From Alloascoidea africana (taxonomy: Eukaryota > Ascomycota > Alloascoideomycetes > Alloascoideales > Alloascoideaceae): a DNA stretch of 60,916 nucleotides. The notes under the pieces were generated by a model. That model did not search any database. It saw nothing but the letters and a program-made list of their open reading frames with translations, and had not been told where the DNA came from. The translations under genes were made by a program, and so were the position numbers. Location: NCBI GenBank assembly GCA_030581615.1, contig JAKTTT010000090.1, positions 1 to 60,916 on the forward strand, written 5' to 3'. This document shows, piece after piece, positions 41,714-51,262 of the stretch; within the stretch, counting starts at the first letter, position 1; every line of letters starts with the position of its first letter.

Positions 41714-43363
41714 TTAGTTTTCTTCCACCGAATCAAGCAGTGCTTGATTTGTAGTCAGAGCGATAACGCTTCGAGGAGACTGTATCTGTTTTGGTTCTCT
41801 CCTTATGCGATAAGCAGTTTCAACGCATTTGCCAAACCCATTTACAAAGATGTTTCTAACATCTTCCAAAGCTATTCCCGATACTTCGGGATAGGCATAC
41901 CAAATTGCCCAATAGGTCAATATGACGAGAACAGCATAGATCAGGAAGGTCCCTGAGGGAGTCAACTTTTGCATCATTGTGAGATATGTCCCAGAAATGA
42001 CCACATTGCAGAGCCAATTCGTACAGGCCACAAACATTGAAGCGAAAGATCTGACCTCAAGGGCCAGAAACTCTATGCTGCTCCAGGGAACGTTTCCTAG
42101 AGCAGTTGCGTATCCTGCGACGTAGACCATTATTGTGAAAAGGAGGACCCATTTGACCCAGAGGGAAGTTTCTTCGGGAATCACGTTCAAGTCCTTGTCC
42201 AAAGGCATGTACAAGAACAGGATTGAACAGATGAGGAGCGCAACGGGGAGAATCCATACAGTCCACAGCAGCATTTTCCGTTTGCCCACGGAGTCGACAT
42301 ATCTGATGGCGACCAAAGTGAACGCAAAGTTCGTTACTGCTACAACGGTGCTTGCAGTTAAGGCTTTGTCGAAGCCGACCATCGCAAACAGCGTAGAGGA
42401 ATAGTACATGAAGGAGTTGAACCCACAGAGCTGCTGACCTGCCATTAGTCCACAGGCCACAATAAGGGCCCGGCGGTTGTTCGGGATGGTCAGCAGCTGA
42501 GTGAACTGGGACTGCTGCTGGGGGCCCCGGTTCCAGTGCCAGTTCTGACGCTTGAGATCGTCCTGGATGGACAGCAGCTTGCTCTTGACCTGGGAAGGAG
42601 TGGCATTGGGGAATATTCTGTGCAGAGCCGTGCTGGCCCCTGTTGAATCACCCTTGAGGACCAGATAGCGCGGAGACTCTGGAATGAAGCCCACGAGCAG
42701 CAGGAACAGAAACGGCGGGAGGGCACCCAGCCCCAGCATCCATCGCCAGCCGGTGGAGAGCGAGCTCAGGGGGATTGCGAGCAGATAGGCCAAGACCTGG
42801 CCGCCGGTGGTGGACACCGAGTTGAGCGTTATCAGCTTCCCCCTGTGCTTTGCGGGCGAAACCTCTGCGATGTAGACGGGCACGATCATCGAGGCGCCTC
42901 CGACCGCGAGCCCCACGGCCAGGCGGCCCAGGGCGAGGATCGCGGTGGACGGCGAGCAGGCCATGAGCAGCGAGCTCAGCAGAAAAACCACGCTGCACCC
43001 CAGCAAGATCATCTTTCGTCCCAGCCTGTGCGAGCCCAGGCCCGCGAAAACAGAGCCCACAAAGGCCCCCGAGGCCGTTATCGACGTGATCATCTCCTTA
43101 TCGCGCGGTCCCAGGTCGCCCAGGTCGTCTCCTATCGCGACGAGCACACCGGAAATCACGCCCGTGTCGTAGCCGAACAGCAGGCCTCCAATCGCAGCAG
43201 CACCGACCACCAGCAGAATAAAGTAGCCTGTGTCCGTGTCCTCGATGGAGCCGTCCTGGGGTTGCCCTGTGGGCCCCAGCAGCGCCGAATCTGTCGTGTC
43301 TCTGCTGGAATCGTCTACCCAGGGCTCGCTGGTCCGCGGGGCGACGAGCAGCGGAGCGTCCAT
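41714..43363 (-). CDS. MFS sugar/myo-inositol transporter, Itr1-like
   Basis: 549 residues from ATG 43363; the frame is open for 64 more codons upstream but without an ATG. Twelve helices. Sugar-porter signatures: GGLLFGYDTGVISG (TM1), SHRLGRKMILLG (loop 2-3), VPVYIAEVSPAKHRGKL (TM4), PESPRYLVLKG (loop 6), GLMAGQQLCGFNSFMYYSS (TM7), DSVGKRKM (loop 8-9). FNSFMYYSSTLF and the TM10 region with GNVPWSS suggest the inositol (Itr1/Itr2) branch rather than hexose carriers, but this is a judgement by eye. The 5' half is very G+C-rich, the 3' half ordinary. Confidence 0.82.
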   Translation of the reverse strand: MDAPLLVAPRTSEPWVDDSSRDTTDSALLGPTGQPQDGSIEDTDTGYFILLVVGAAAIGGLLFGYDTGVISGVLVAIGDDLGDLGPRDKEMITSITASGAFVGSVFAGLGSHRLGRKMILLGCSVVFLLSSLLMACSPSTAILALGRLAVGLAVGGASMIVPVYIAEVSPAKHRGKLITLNSVSTTGGQVLAYLLAIPLSSLSTGWRWMLGLGALPPFLFLLLVGFIPESPRYLVLKGDSTGASTALHRIFPNATPSQVKSKLLSIQDDLKRQNWHWNRGPQQQSQFTQLLTIPNNRRALIVACGLMAGQQLCGFNSFMYYSSTLFAMVGFDKALTASTVVAVTNFAFTLVAIRYVDSVGKRKMLLWTVWILPVALLICSILFLYMPLDKDLNVIPEETSLWVKWVLLFTIMVYVAGYATALGNVPWSSIEFLALEVRSFASMFVACTNWLCNVVISGTYLTMMQKLTPSGTFLIYAVLVILTYWAIWYAYPEVSGIALEDVRNIFVNGFGKCVETAYRIRREPKQIQSPRSVIALTTNQALLDSVEEN

Positions 43364-43530
43364 CTCGTAAGTCTCGGTTTCCTGTTGGCAGTGAGCCTGT
43401 CTGGGCTGGTTTTTTGTTATTCGATGGAGGATGGAGGGCCCGGGCCCAGTAACCCGGGGCTCTGCTCCCTGAGACACGGGACCCGACTCGACCCGATCGA
43501 TCGATCGATCGTGGTCTCCAGATACCGTGT

Positions 43531-43536
43531 CACGTG
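43531..43536. promoter_or_regulatory. CACGTG E-box upstream of the transporter
   Basis: An exact CACGTG 168 nt before the transporter ATG and 230 nt before RVS167. bHLH proteins (Cbf1, Pho4, and Ino2/Ino4 at related CATGTG sites) bind such boxes. An ATCG tetranucleotide run (43495-43510) lies beside it. Confidence 0.4.
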
Positions 43537-43764
43537 CACAGCTGTATTCTTGCACGCCAGCGGCCAGATATTATAATATTCATGGCGGCTGTGGCACGAA
43601 TTTTTGGATTTTGTCCTTTGAGATCTTCTCTTCTTTCACTTCCTCTTTCCTTTTCCCTTTTTTTTCTTTTCTGCTGTAGATAGCCGTATTGCGAGTGTGG
43701 TGAGAGCCCCCTGACTTTGGATTGGAATAGAAACAGAAACAGAGTCACCACCTGCATAACCATA

Positions 43765-45529
43765 ATGAGCTTTAAAGGTCTTAGGAAAGGAGTTGTCAGA
43801 GTAAGTCTTATCCGAATTGCCGCTTTTTCTATGGGGACATGGACCCTTTTTTTTTGCCATCTGTCTCCACATTTTTGATTCACTTTTTCAATTTTTTTTT
43901 TTGTTCGTTACTTGTGTCTTTGTGTCTTTGGTCTATACTAACAATGAGACCATACATGTAGGCTCCACAAACTTTTAAGCAAAAGTTTAATATGGTGAGT
44001 ACTCAGTGTTGGTGGATTTGCACTGCCAAGTTTTTTTTAAAAAAGACAATGTACTCATACTTTGGTGGTGGTAGGGACAACAAACAAAGGATCCTGTATA
44101 TATGGATGCAGAACGGCGGTTTAAAGAGTTGGAAATAGAGACCAAAAAGCTCAATACGGAATCGCAAAAATACTTTGATGCGATAAATGGTATGCTTGAT
44201 CACCAGATTGAGTTTTCAAAGTCAATTGAAGAGATCTATAAGCCCATCTCTGGTCGCATGTCTGATCCGAACTCTGCGATTCCCGAGGGCAATCCAGAGG
44301 GAATCCAAGCCGCTGAAGCGTATCGTGAGATTGTAGCTGATCTAAAGACAACGGTGGCTCCGGAATTGGAGCTGATCAAAGCGCGAATAATCGAGCCCTC
44401 GCAGGACTTGCTTGCCATCATCAATGGAATCCGCAAAATGGCCATGAAAAGAGCCCACAAGCAGCTGGATCTGGACAGAACCCAGGGCTCTGTGAAAAAG
44501 TACCAGGATAAAAAAGAGCGCTCTGTCAAGGACGAGGAACGAATGTACACGGCAGAGAGCAACCACGAGATTGCAAAAGAGGAATACGATTACTACAACA
44601 ATATGCTCAAAGAGGACCTCCCGGTGCTGTTCCAGCTGGAAAGTGAATTCATCCGGCCGCTTTTCGTGAGCTTCTACTACATGCAATTGAATGTGTACTA
44701 TAATCTGTACATCAAGACACAGGACCTAAAGATCCCGTACTTTGATATGAACTCGGACCTTGTGGAGGGCTTCAACCACAAGCGCGGCAATGTTCAAGAA
44801 CAGACCGAGAACATCGGTATCACACACTTTCGAGTCGGCCACGCGAAAAGCAAGCTGGAGATGACGAGAAAGCGGCTGAATAGAAAGAGCCAGGACGTGG
44901 GCAACATGAGTCCCGTCTCTCCTTCCTCGTCCGCGAGCCTGCCGCCGTATTCGCCCAACCCGGCCTTCTCGCCAGCGGCCTATGGCGACCACAAGAGCCC
45001 GTCCCAGGCCCAGCACCAGCGCCCGCTGTCGTATGGCGGCTACGGCCAGCAACAGCCCTCGTCACCGTCGCTGATGTCGCCGCTGTCGCCGCCCCAGCAG
45101 TATCAGCAGTATCAGCAGCCTCAGCAGCCTCAGCAGCACCAGCAGCACCAGCAGCAGCCCTCGATCTACACCCAGCAGTCCTACTCGTCGCCAGTGTCTA
45201 CGACTGCTACGCCCATGTCGCCCATAACCCCTTTGTCCCCCAGCTCGGGGGTCGTGGGCGGCCCGCTGGGATACGGGTTCCAGGGCAAGGGTTCTCCAGC
45301 ACCGGTGCCAGTGCCAGCGCCAGCGCCAGTGCCAGTAGCAGCACCACCGGCTGAAACGTGTACCGCGCTGTACGATTTCGCAGCACAGGCACAGGGCGAC
45401 CTTTCGTTCCGCACGGGCGACCTGATCGAGGTCTTGGCCAAAACGGATGCGAACGGGTGGTGGACGGGCAAGTTGAACGGAGTCGTTGGTGTTTTCCCCG
45501 GGAATTATGTCCAGTTGAATATCCATTAA
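43765..45529 (+). CDS. RVS167: Amphiphysin-like BAR/SH3 protein Rvs167, two introns
   Basis: Exons 43765-43800, 43962-43994 and 44075-45529 give 507 residues. Rvs167 forms a dimer with Rvs161 that bends membrane at endocytic necks. Exons 1-2 encode the amphipathic BAR N-terminus ([22 protein letters not shown]). The BAR domain continues to about 265 ([52 protein letters not shown]). A Pro/Gln/Ser-rich linker with CAG-like repeats (45095-45165) and a Pro-Ala repeat leads to the C-terminal SH3 domain ([21 protein letters not shown], then [20 protein letters not shown]). Introns: 161 nt (GTAAGT) and 80 nt (GTGAGT). The linker is G+C-rich. Confidence 0.95.
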
Positions 45530-47168
45530 AGGCACCTCATACTAGTATACAGTAGTAGTAGTAGTAGTAGCAATTACAATTACAATCACGAATAGCTGCA
45601 GATGTTTATTGATAATGAAACTGTTTCAGGTTTTTTCTTTTCTCCTGCACTTATTTTTTTCTGTGTGTCGGTGTTTTGCAATATTGGAGGTTCCCTCAAG
45701 TCATTGATTGTATCACACACACACTCATCACAGATTGAATGATCCCACCAGCACGAGCCATCTCTCGAACATGCCCATTTTCCAATTCTTTAGTGTAACG
45801 ACCCGATTCCTACGTTTCTGGCACTCGCAACAGAATGCGGACGCCAATGACTCACGGTGCAGAGCCTATCTCATCCACTTGTGAGCTCAGCAGAGCAACA
45901 CAGCCAGGCCAGGCCCGGTCTGCCCAGCCCCAGCCCCCAGTATCATATCATATCAATATCTGCCCCCAGCACACCGTCTGGGTCTGGCCAGTCCAGTCCA
46001 GTCCAGTCCATTCTCTAGTTATTGTCCTACTCGGGAGACTGAGACAGTCTGAAACTTCCTTTTCACTTTTCATGCTTTTGGGGATCTCTTCACTCCACAT
46101 AAAAGTTTTGGACATTATATTCATCCGTTCGCTTCTTACCGTTTACCTTTTGTTTTTTTCACACATGTATACACTTCACTCTACAGTGTACTTTTTTTTT
46201 TTATGGAGACACACTCATGTGAAAATGACCACCTTTTTTTCTCTCTCCATCACAAGGTTAGACTTTGTGCGACTTTGACTTTGACTTTGACTTTCACCGA
46301 ACATGATGTTCATGACACAGCTCATCCAATGAGATCAAAAAAGAAACTTTACTAAAAAAACTGACCTGGAATGCGATAGATGGAACGAACCATCAACAAA
46401 CATTTTTCTGTTTTCTCTTAGATTCAACAAGTTCTAAAAAAAAAAGAAATTGCTGGTTTGTTGTTGTTGTTGTTGCTCTTTTCACATTTTCTGTTCCTAC
46501 AATTATTATGAACATGTCCTGAAAACAGTATTTACTCTTTGTAGATATGGTTCTTCCAGAAAGAAACAAATCTTGCGTTTCAACATGAAACTCAAAAATC
46601 TTGGCCCAAAAGCAAACAAACAAACAAACAATGATGGATAAATTTTATAATCATCCAGTTTTTAAGGGCTTCTAAAGAGGAAAAAAAAAACCAATAGCAC
46701 ATAGCATGAACCAAAAGTACAATATTAGATAGCAGCAATACAAAAATAAAAGCTAAAAAAAAATAATAGCAATGAACTGTATCTATAAAATCAGACAAGG
46801 AAGGGACAGATAAAATAAGAGATTGAAAATTAGAAAAGACTAAAAAGATATGGGGAAAGAATACATACTAAAAAGTTAAAAGGCAAGCAGTATGAAAAGA
46901 ATCAAAATCATAGATGAGCATGTTTGTCGTTGGGAAAAAGAAAAATAGAAAGTAAAAAAAAAAAAGAGGGATCAGCTTCCATGAACACAAAAAGGATAGC
47001 TGAGTTTTCACTTGACTGTAGACTTAATCACTGATAAAAAAAATACAAATATGAACCAGGACGGAAGAAAAAAGGTAAACCATTAACACCCAATGAAACT
47101 GAAAAAAAAAAATGTAGGGAGTTGGAACAGAAAGAACGGTTATGAATGCTGCTTCCAACTATTCATCT
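45530..47168. other. 1.6 kb convergent intergenic region with simple repeats
   Basis: Between the stops of RVS167 and the RhoGAP gene. Simple repeats: AGT (45550-45570), CCAGT (45990-46012), TTTGAC (46270-46292), GTT (46455-46473) and AAAC (46615-46630). A frame of 147 codons at 45835 runs through these and has no family. No RNA gene is recognised. Confidence 0.45.
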
Positions 47169-49703
47169 TTAATTTGGTGACACCACTTGTTGGGAAGCTT
47201 CCCTTAGGTTATCCTTGCTTCTAGATTTACTCCTCAATCGCCTAAACCAACTCGAACGGTCTTTTGATTTTGAACGATTAGCGTGGTTGTCTCTCTCAAC
47301 CGGAGATATTGAGCCCTCATTTTGAGATACTGCCACATTTTTGCTTTTAGACCCCTGAGTAATGGCTCCACCACCAGTGGTAGTGGTAGTGGTAGTAGGC
47401 GGTCCTAAAACCATATCCACCATTGATACAGGCTGAGTCTGTAGATTGTTATCGTTTGCTGGTGAAGAAGAAGAAAGTGAACCAGTTGTGGTTATCGTAT
47501 TCTCATTACTACTATTAATATGCAGCAGTCCTCCCCATCTCGATCTCCTTTTGCTCGATGCAGGAGAAACAATATCCTCATCACTAAGAACTGTTGAAAT
47601 GCTAGAATTGGAAATGTTTTGATTAGACGGAGAAAAAGGGGGTCGGGATCGGGCTCGTGCACCACCACCACTGGTCTTTCGAACACCTTCCTTAACATCA
47701 TCACTAATCGAGCCAGCGCTTGTGTTGAAATTTCTATAAAACTTAGAATCTTTGGAAGAGTTTAGTTTGAGCTCGGGGCGTCTTCGGCTATGTGGTGGCA
47801 CTTGTAATGAATCTTCATTTGGATGCTCCTTAGTTTCCTCCAGGCCCAAATTACGAGGGTGTTTGTGTTTAAAAATAGAACCGGAACGGACAATGGAAGA
47901 ATGACGAGAAACCGTAGTCGAAAAACTATCCTGAATATCGGGTGGTTTCGCACTACTCAGACTCTTACTATGGCGTCTCCGAGAATTCATAGAGTGTAGT
48001 GAAGTATGACGTTGCTGAGCAGAGACGATTGGAATCGGAATAGGTACCGAAACCGTCTCTTTTGTTGGTGGTACTTTGCCTTCGGGTTTGTCAATTACAC
48101 TTTCTTCAATTTTATCCCCACTGATAGAGGTTGAAGGTTCTAATTTTGGTTTTGAATCTTTATCTTTTTCTGGATCTTTTGAGGTTTTGGGTTCCGCTTC
48201 TGTCCCCGTTTCCGCTTCCGTTTCTGGCCTATTTGTATTGTTTTTCCTCTCGATGCTATCCAAAACATACTGTTCCACTTTGGGAGAGAGTCGATGCGAG
48301 TAATCAATGAGGAAAGTCAGGACTGTACGGGATAAATCATACTCTTCCAGAACCATATCATGACCAGGATGGCTCAAAATACTTGGCTGGAAAACAGCCG
48401 CCAGGTTGCACGTTGGCATTCGGTTAACATCAGAGTTGGCAGCAAATATAGAAAGCATATCCAGAATATACATTAGCAGCTGTCTGTTGCGTCTTGGTAA
48501 AGCGATTATTAATTTTTCATAGTCATTCAAAGCTTTCTTCATTTCCTTGGCTAAAAACTTCTCCTTCTTTTCATGGCGCCTTGCTTTCTCCTCCACTGCT
48601 AGCAACTTTTCGTTTTCGACCGATGACTGTGCTATACCGGGTTCTTGGGAACTTGTACCTGATTTTGAAACATGGCCATTCTCTTCTGTTGTTGCTACGG
48701 CACCTCGAATCTTTTCCATCTTCTGATCCAAATGGTTTCCATTCATAGTTGATGCGGGATTAGCAGAAGGTTTAGGGGACGCAGTCTTGTCCTCTTGATC
48801 GGAATCAACATCTCCTTCATCGGCTTCACTGCTGTGTTCATCCTTGTCGTTTTCACTCTTTGGTGGCTTCAATCGTCCTTCTTCATGTTCAGGAGCTGTT
48901 GCAAGCTTTGGACGCTCAGCTGTTGAATTCGAAGAACCATCCTTTAACACGCTTTCTTTCGATGAAGGGGCCGAGGGATTCAATCTCTGAGTTGCTTTCT
49001 TCTTCATATACTTTACGATGATGGGTCTGTCCCGCAGAGGGTCTCTAAACTTGTTGTACATGCTCAAGGGGATTATGGGTTCGGGAAGAGCATTCAGGTA
49101 CCGACGAAGCACACTCGCAGCATCATGGACCGTGAAGCCCTCCCAATCCAGATTCTTGCCGTAGTGAGGAGCGGAACTGAACACGTATTGGAGTTCCTTG
49201 ATCCGTTTAGCTGAACCTGCAACTCGAAAGATTCCCTCCACGCCAAGCCCGTTCGTCTTCAGATACACGCCGCACTTTGCAACCACCACGGGGATCTTGC
49301 CGTATCTGTACTCGATGCCGTCTTTGTTGGTCGAGATGATGTTGGCACTGGCATACTTGACCGAGGCCTCGAGATCTGTGCCAAAGATGAGAGAGTCGCT
49401 GTACCCGGCAGCAAGCTCGTTAAAGTACTGGTCACGCTGCTGCTGCAGGCCCGTGTCCAACGCGATGGTGCTGATGGGCCTCACGGCGTTGTTCGATGAC
49501 TTTGATTTGTAGCGAAGAATGGGCCTACGCCCGTCATTCTGTGAACTCAAGCTCCCAGCCGGCGTCTGATAGTTTTGCTGGCTGCTGCGAGAGGATCCAA
49601 AGCTTGTTGAAGAGTCATGCACGGGCCGAGACTTGAACTGCTTCCACCAGGCCGCTAACGAAGTTTTGGTCTGTGGCGAGGACGCCACCTGTTCTGGAGC
49701 CAT
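47169..49703 (-). CDS. RhoGAP protein of the Sac7/Bag7 type
   Basis: 844 residues, single exon. In yeast, Sac7 and Bag7 stimulate GTP hydrolysis by Rho1. The RhoGAP domain begins at about residue 130: IPVVVAKCGVYLKTNGLGVEGIFRVAGSAKRIKELQ contains the arginine finger (EGIFRVAGS), then DWEGFTVHDAASVLRRYLNALPEPIIPLSMY. The domain is split by a charged insertion of about 150 residues (LNPSAPSSKE to KEKFLAKEMKK) and resumes with LPRRNRQLLMYILDML and NLAAVFQPSILSHP. The C-terminal 380 residues are low-complexity, Ser/Thr- and basic-rich, ending in FRRLRSKSRSKDNL. Start MAPEQ is a true ATG. Paralogue choice is not possible from sequence alone. Confidence 0.88.
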   Translation of the reverse strand: MAPEQVASSPQTKTSLAAWWKQFKSRPVHDSSTSFGSSRSSQQNYQTPAGSLSSQNDGRRPILRYKSKSSNNAVRPISTIALDTGLQQQRDQYFNELAAGYSDSLIFGTDLEASVKYASANIISTNKDGIEYRYGKIPVVVAKCGVYLKTNGLGVEGIFRVAGSAKRIKELQYVFSSAPHYGKNLDWEGFTVHDAASVLRRYLNALPEPIIPLSMYNKFRDPLRDRPIIVKYMKKKATQRLNPSAPSSKESVLKDGSSNSTAERPKLATAPEHEEGRLKPPKSENDKDEHSSEADEGDVDSDQEDKTASPKPSANPASTMNGNHLDQKMEKIRGAVATTEENGHVSKSGTSSQEPGIAQSSVENEKLLAVEEKARRHEKKEKFLAKEMKKALNDYEKLIIALPRRNRQLLMYILDMLSIFAANSDVNRMPTCNLAAVFQPSILSHPGHDMVLEEYDLSRTVLTFLIDYSHRLSPKVEQYVLDSIERKNNTNRPETEAETGTEAEPKTSKDPEKDKDSKPKLEPSTSISGDKIEESVIDKPEGKVPPTKETVSVPIPIPIVSAQQRHTSLHSMNSRRRHSKSLSSAKPPDIQDSFSTTVSRHSSIVRSGSIFKHKHPRNLGLEETKEHPNEDSLQVPPHSRRRPELKLNSSKDSKFYRNFNTSAGSISDDVKEGVRKTSGGGARARSRPPFSPSNQNISNSSISTVLSDEDIVSPASSKRRSRWGGLLHINSSNENTITTTGSLSSSSPANDNNLQTQPVSMVDMVLGPPTTTTTTTGGGAITQGSKSKNVAVSQNEGSISPVERDNHANRSKSKDRSSWFRRLRSKSRSKDNLREASQQVVSPN

Positions 49704-50100
49704 GTATAGCGTGTCTGGCCTACCTGTCTAGCGGATTGCAAAAGAAGAAAAAAAAAAGAGAGAGGGAAAGAGAGACAAGTGAGAAAAAACCAAAAGCGAT
49801 GGGGCAAAGCCAGGGGTGCACGGGTGTACCGAGGGGAGGCCGCCCGGGGCCCAGAGAGGGGGCTATTTAAAGTTTTCCCATTTGCCTGATCTGGAAATGC
49901 TGATGCAGAGGATGCATTGAAATGCGTGTGTGTGCGTGGAAGCGCGTTTAGGAGCGCCGGAGCGCAGGGGCCCAGACTCTCCAGAGTGTGCTTTTCGGTC
50001 TGAGCTGAGCATTCTGCTCGGGCCAGATTCGTTCTCTGCTTTGTATGCCATTAACAAGTATATAGGTGGATATGAATATCAGTCTACACATCACACAGGA
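49704..50100. other. RhoGAP promoter and PUP1 3' region
   Basis: About 400 nt, G+C-rich at the left (GGCCGCCCGGGGCCC near 49836-49852). No gene. Contains the RhoGAP promoter and PUP1 3' UTR. Confidence 0.45.
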
Positions 50101-51024
50101 TCAAGCATCGATGTCCATGCTATCGCCGCCTCCTAGACTGATAACCTCCTCTTCCACATCCACTAACGAGCGAATGCTTTGGCCCAGGACCGCGGTGGTG
50201 CCTCTCGCGAATCTGTACGACTTTTCCTTCTGTGCTCTAATGTTGGGGGTTCTATAGTTTCTGTAAAGATGCGATTTTTTGCCGTTTTCCATAACACACA
50301 TGTCAACGTTGGACCCGGAACCCAGATCGTTCCAAATACCGGACTCAATTGCCTCTGCACATAATTCCATGGCCTCTTCTCTGGTTAAAGACATCTTCCA
50401 TTTGGACTCCAACACAGCCATCGCGGCCAAAGATCCCGATCCTAAGCTCTGGTAGAAACCCACATCCGTTGAACCATGCGCCTGAATGGAAAATAGCTTG
50501 GGTCCCGTTGGATCCACGCCGGCTAGAATAAGATACGCTCCAATGTGTCCTTGATACTTGAACAGATGTTGCTTCAATTGGGTCATGGCTGTCACTACTC
50601 TTGGCTCTCGTCCGGTGTAAAGAGAATGTAGCTCGACGTTCGAGCTGATCAGCTGAGTCACCATCTCTGTGTCTGCTGCTGTTCCTGCTCCAGCACACCA
50701 TATGTTGGAAGAGATCTGATGGAGCTTTTCACAATTCTTGTCTGCCACGATATCACCAGCAGTGGCTCTGGTATCAGCTGCAATCTAATACGCGCACACC
50801 ATTAGCCCAAGTCCATAATCCTGTATTTCAACTTCCAGTATCGTGTCCAGTTCTGGCGTGTTTAGACAGCCCAAAGATGAAAGAATAGTAGTACTTACCA
50901 CAACGCCACCGTCAAACTTGCAACCCACAATTGTCGTACCTGTCGAGGTCGCCTTGGGCAGCGGCACCCCTTTGTCTGCGAGAAACTGATTCCTCTGGTA
51001 ATTTTCAAAACTAAGACCCGGCAT
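50101..51024 (-). CDS. PUP1: 20S proteasome beta-2 subunit (trypsin-like), one intron
   Basis: Exons (minus) 51024-50899 and 50784-50101 give 269 residues. It carries the trypsin-like site of the proteasome. The propeptide [14 protein letters not shown] matches Saccharomyces Pup1, and cleavage after STG (G29) exposes catalytic Thr30 of TTIVGCKF. Also seen: [24 protein letters not shown] with the catalytic Lys and Asp region, [20 protein letters not shown]-like run, and [12 protein letters not shown]. The 114-nt intron (GTAAGT…TATTAG) interrupts GGVV-IAADTR. The frame is open upstream of MPGLSF with a GTGAGT/AG pair that might be a 5'-UTR intron, but no upstream ATG is needed. Shares a 238-nt promoter with TRS120. 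Confidence 0.94.
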
Positions 51025-51262
51025 TGAGTGTAGATAAGGCTGCTCTTCTGGGCTTGGACCTGGCAAGATGGAGGCTTCTTGAGCCAAATGCTGCGAAACA
51101 GCGAGACCCGTGGGTCTGACGTTTACCGTGGCGGCCCCAGATGTACTCACCTTCGGCTCCAGCCAGCCTGCTTCAGCTGCTTCGCTACCTGTTGAACAGC
51201 ACAAGCAAAACCAGATAGGCGCTCTTCTGTTTGTTTTGGGCTGTCGCTAGCTGAAGTCGTCC

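Noticed and set aside
43364-43555. 64-residue N-terminal extension of the transporter
   Set aside because: Starts at GTG, no upstream ATG in frame, and the segment has no similarity to transporter tails.
42845-43576. A 243-codon frame antisense to the transporter
   Set aside because: Shadow of a G+C-rich coding region; no ATG-led family match, and the opposite strand encodes a complete MFS transporter.
45835-46278. A 147-codon plus-strand ORF in the RVS167/RhoGAP gap
   Set aside because: Runs through CCAGT and pyrimidine repeats, has low-complexity composition and no recognisable domain.
51025-51204. Upstream coding exon of PUP1
   Set aside because: The frame is open and a GTGAGT is present, but [10 protein letters not shown] is the conserved start of Pup1 and no upstream ATG exists in frame. 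A 5'-UTR intron remains possible.
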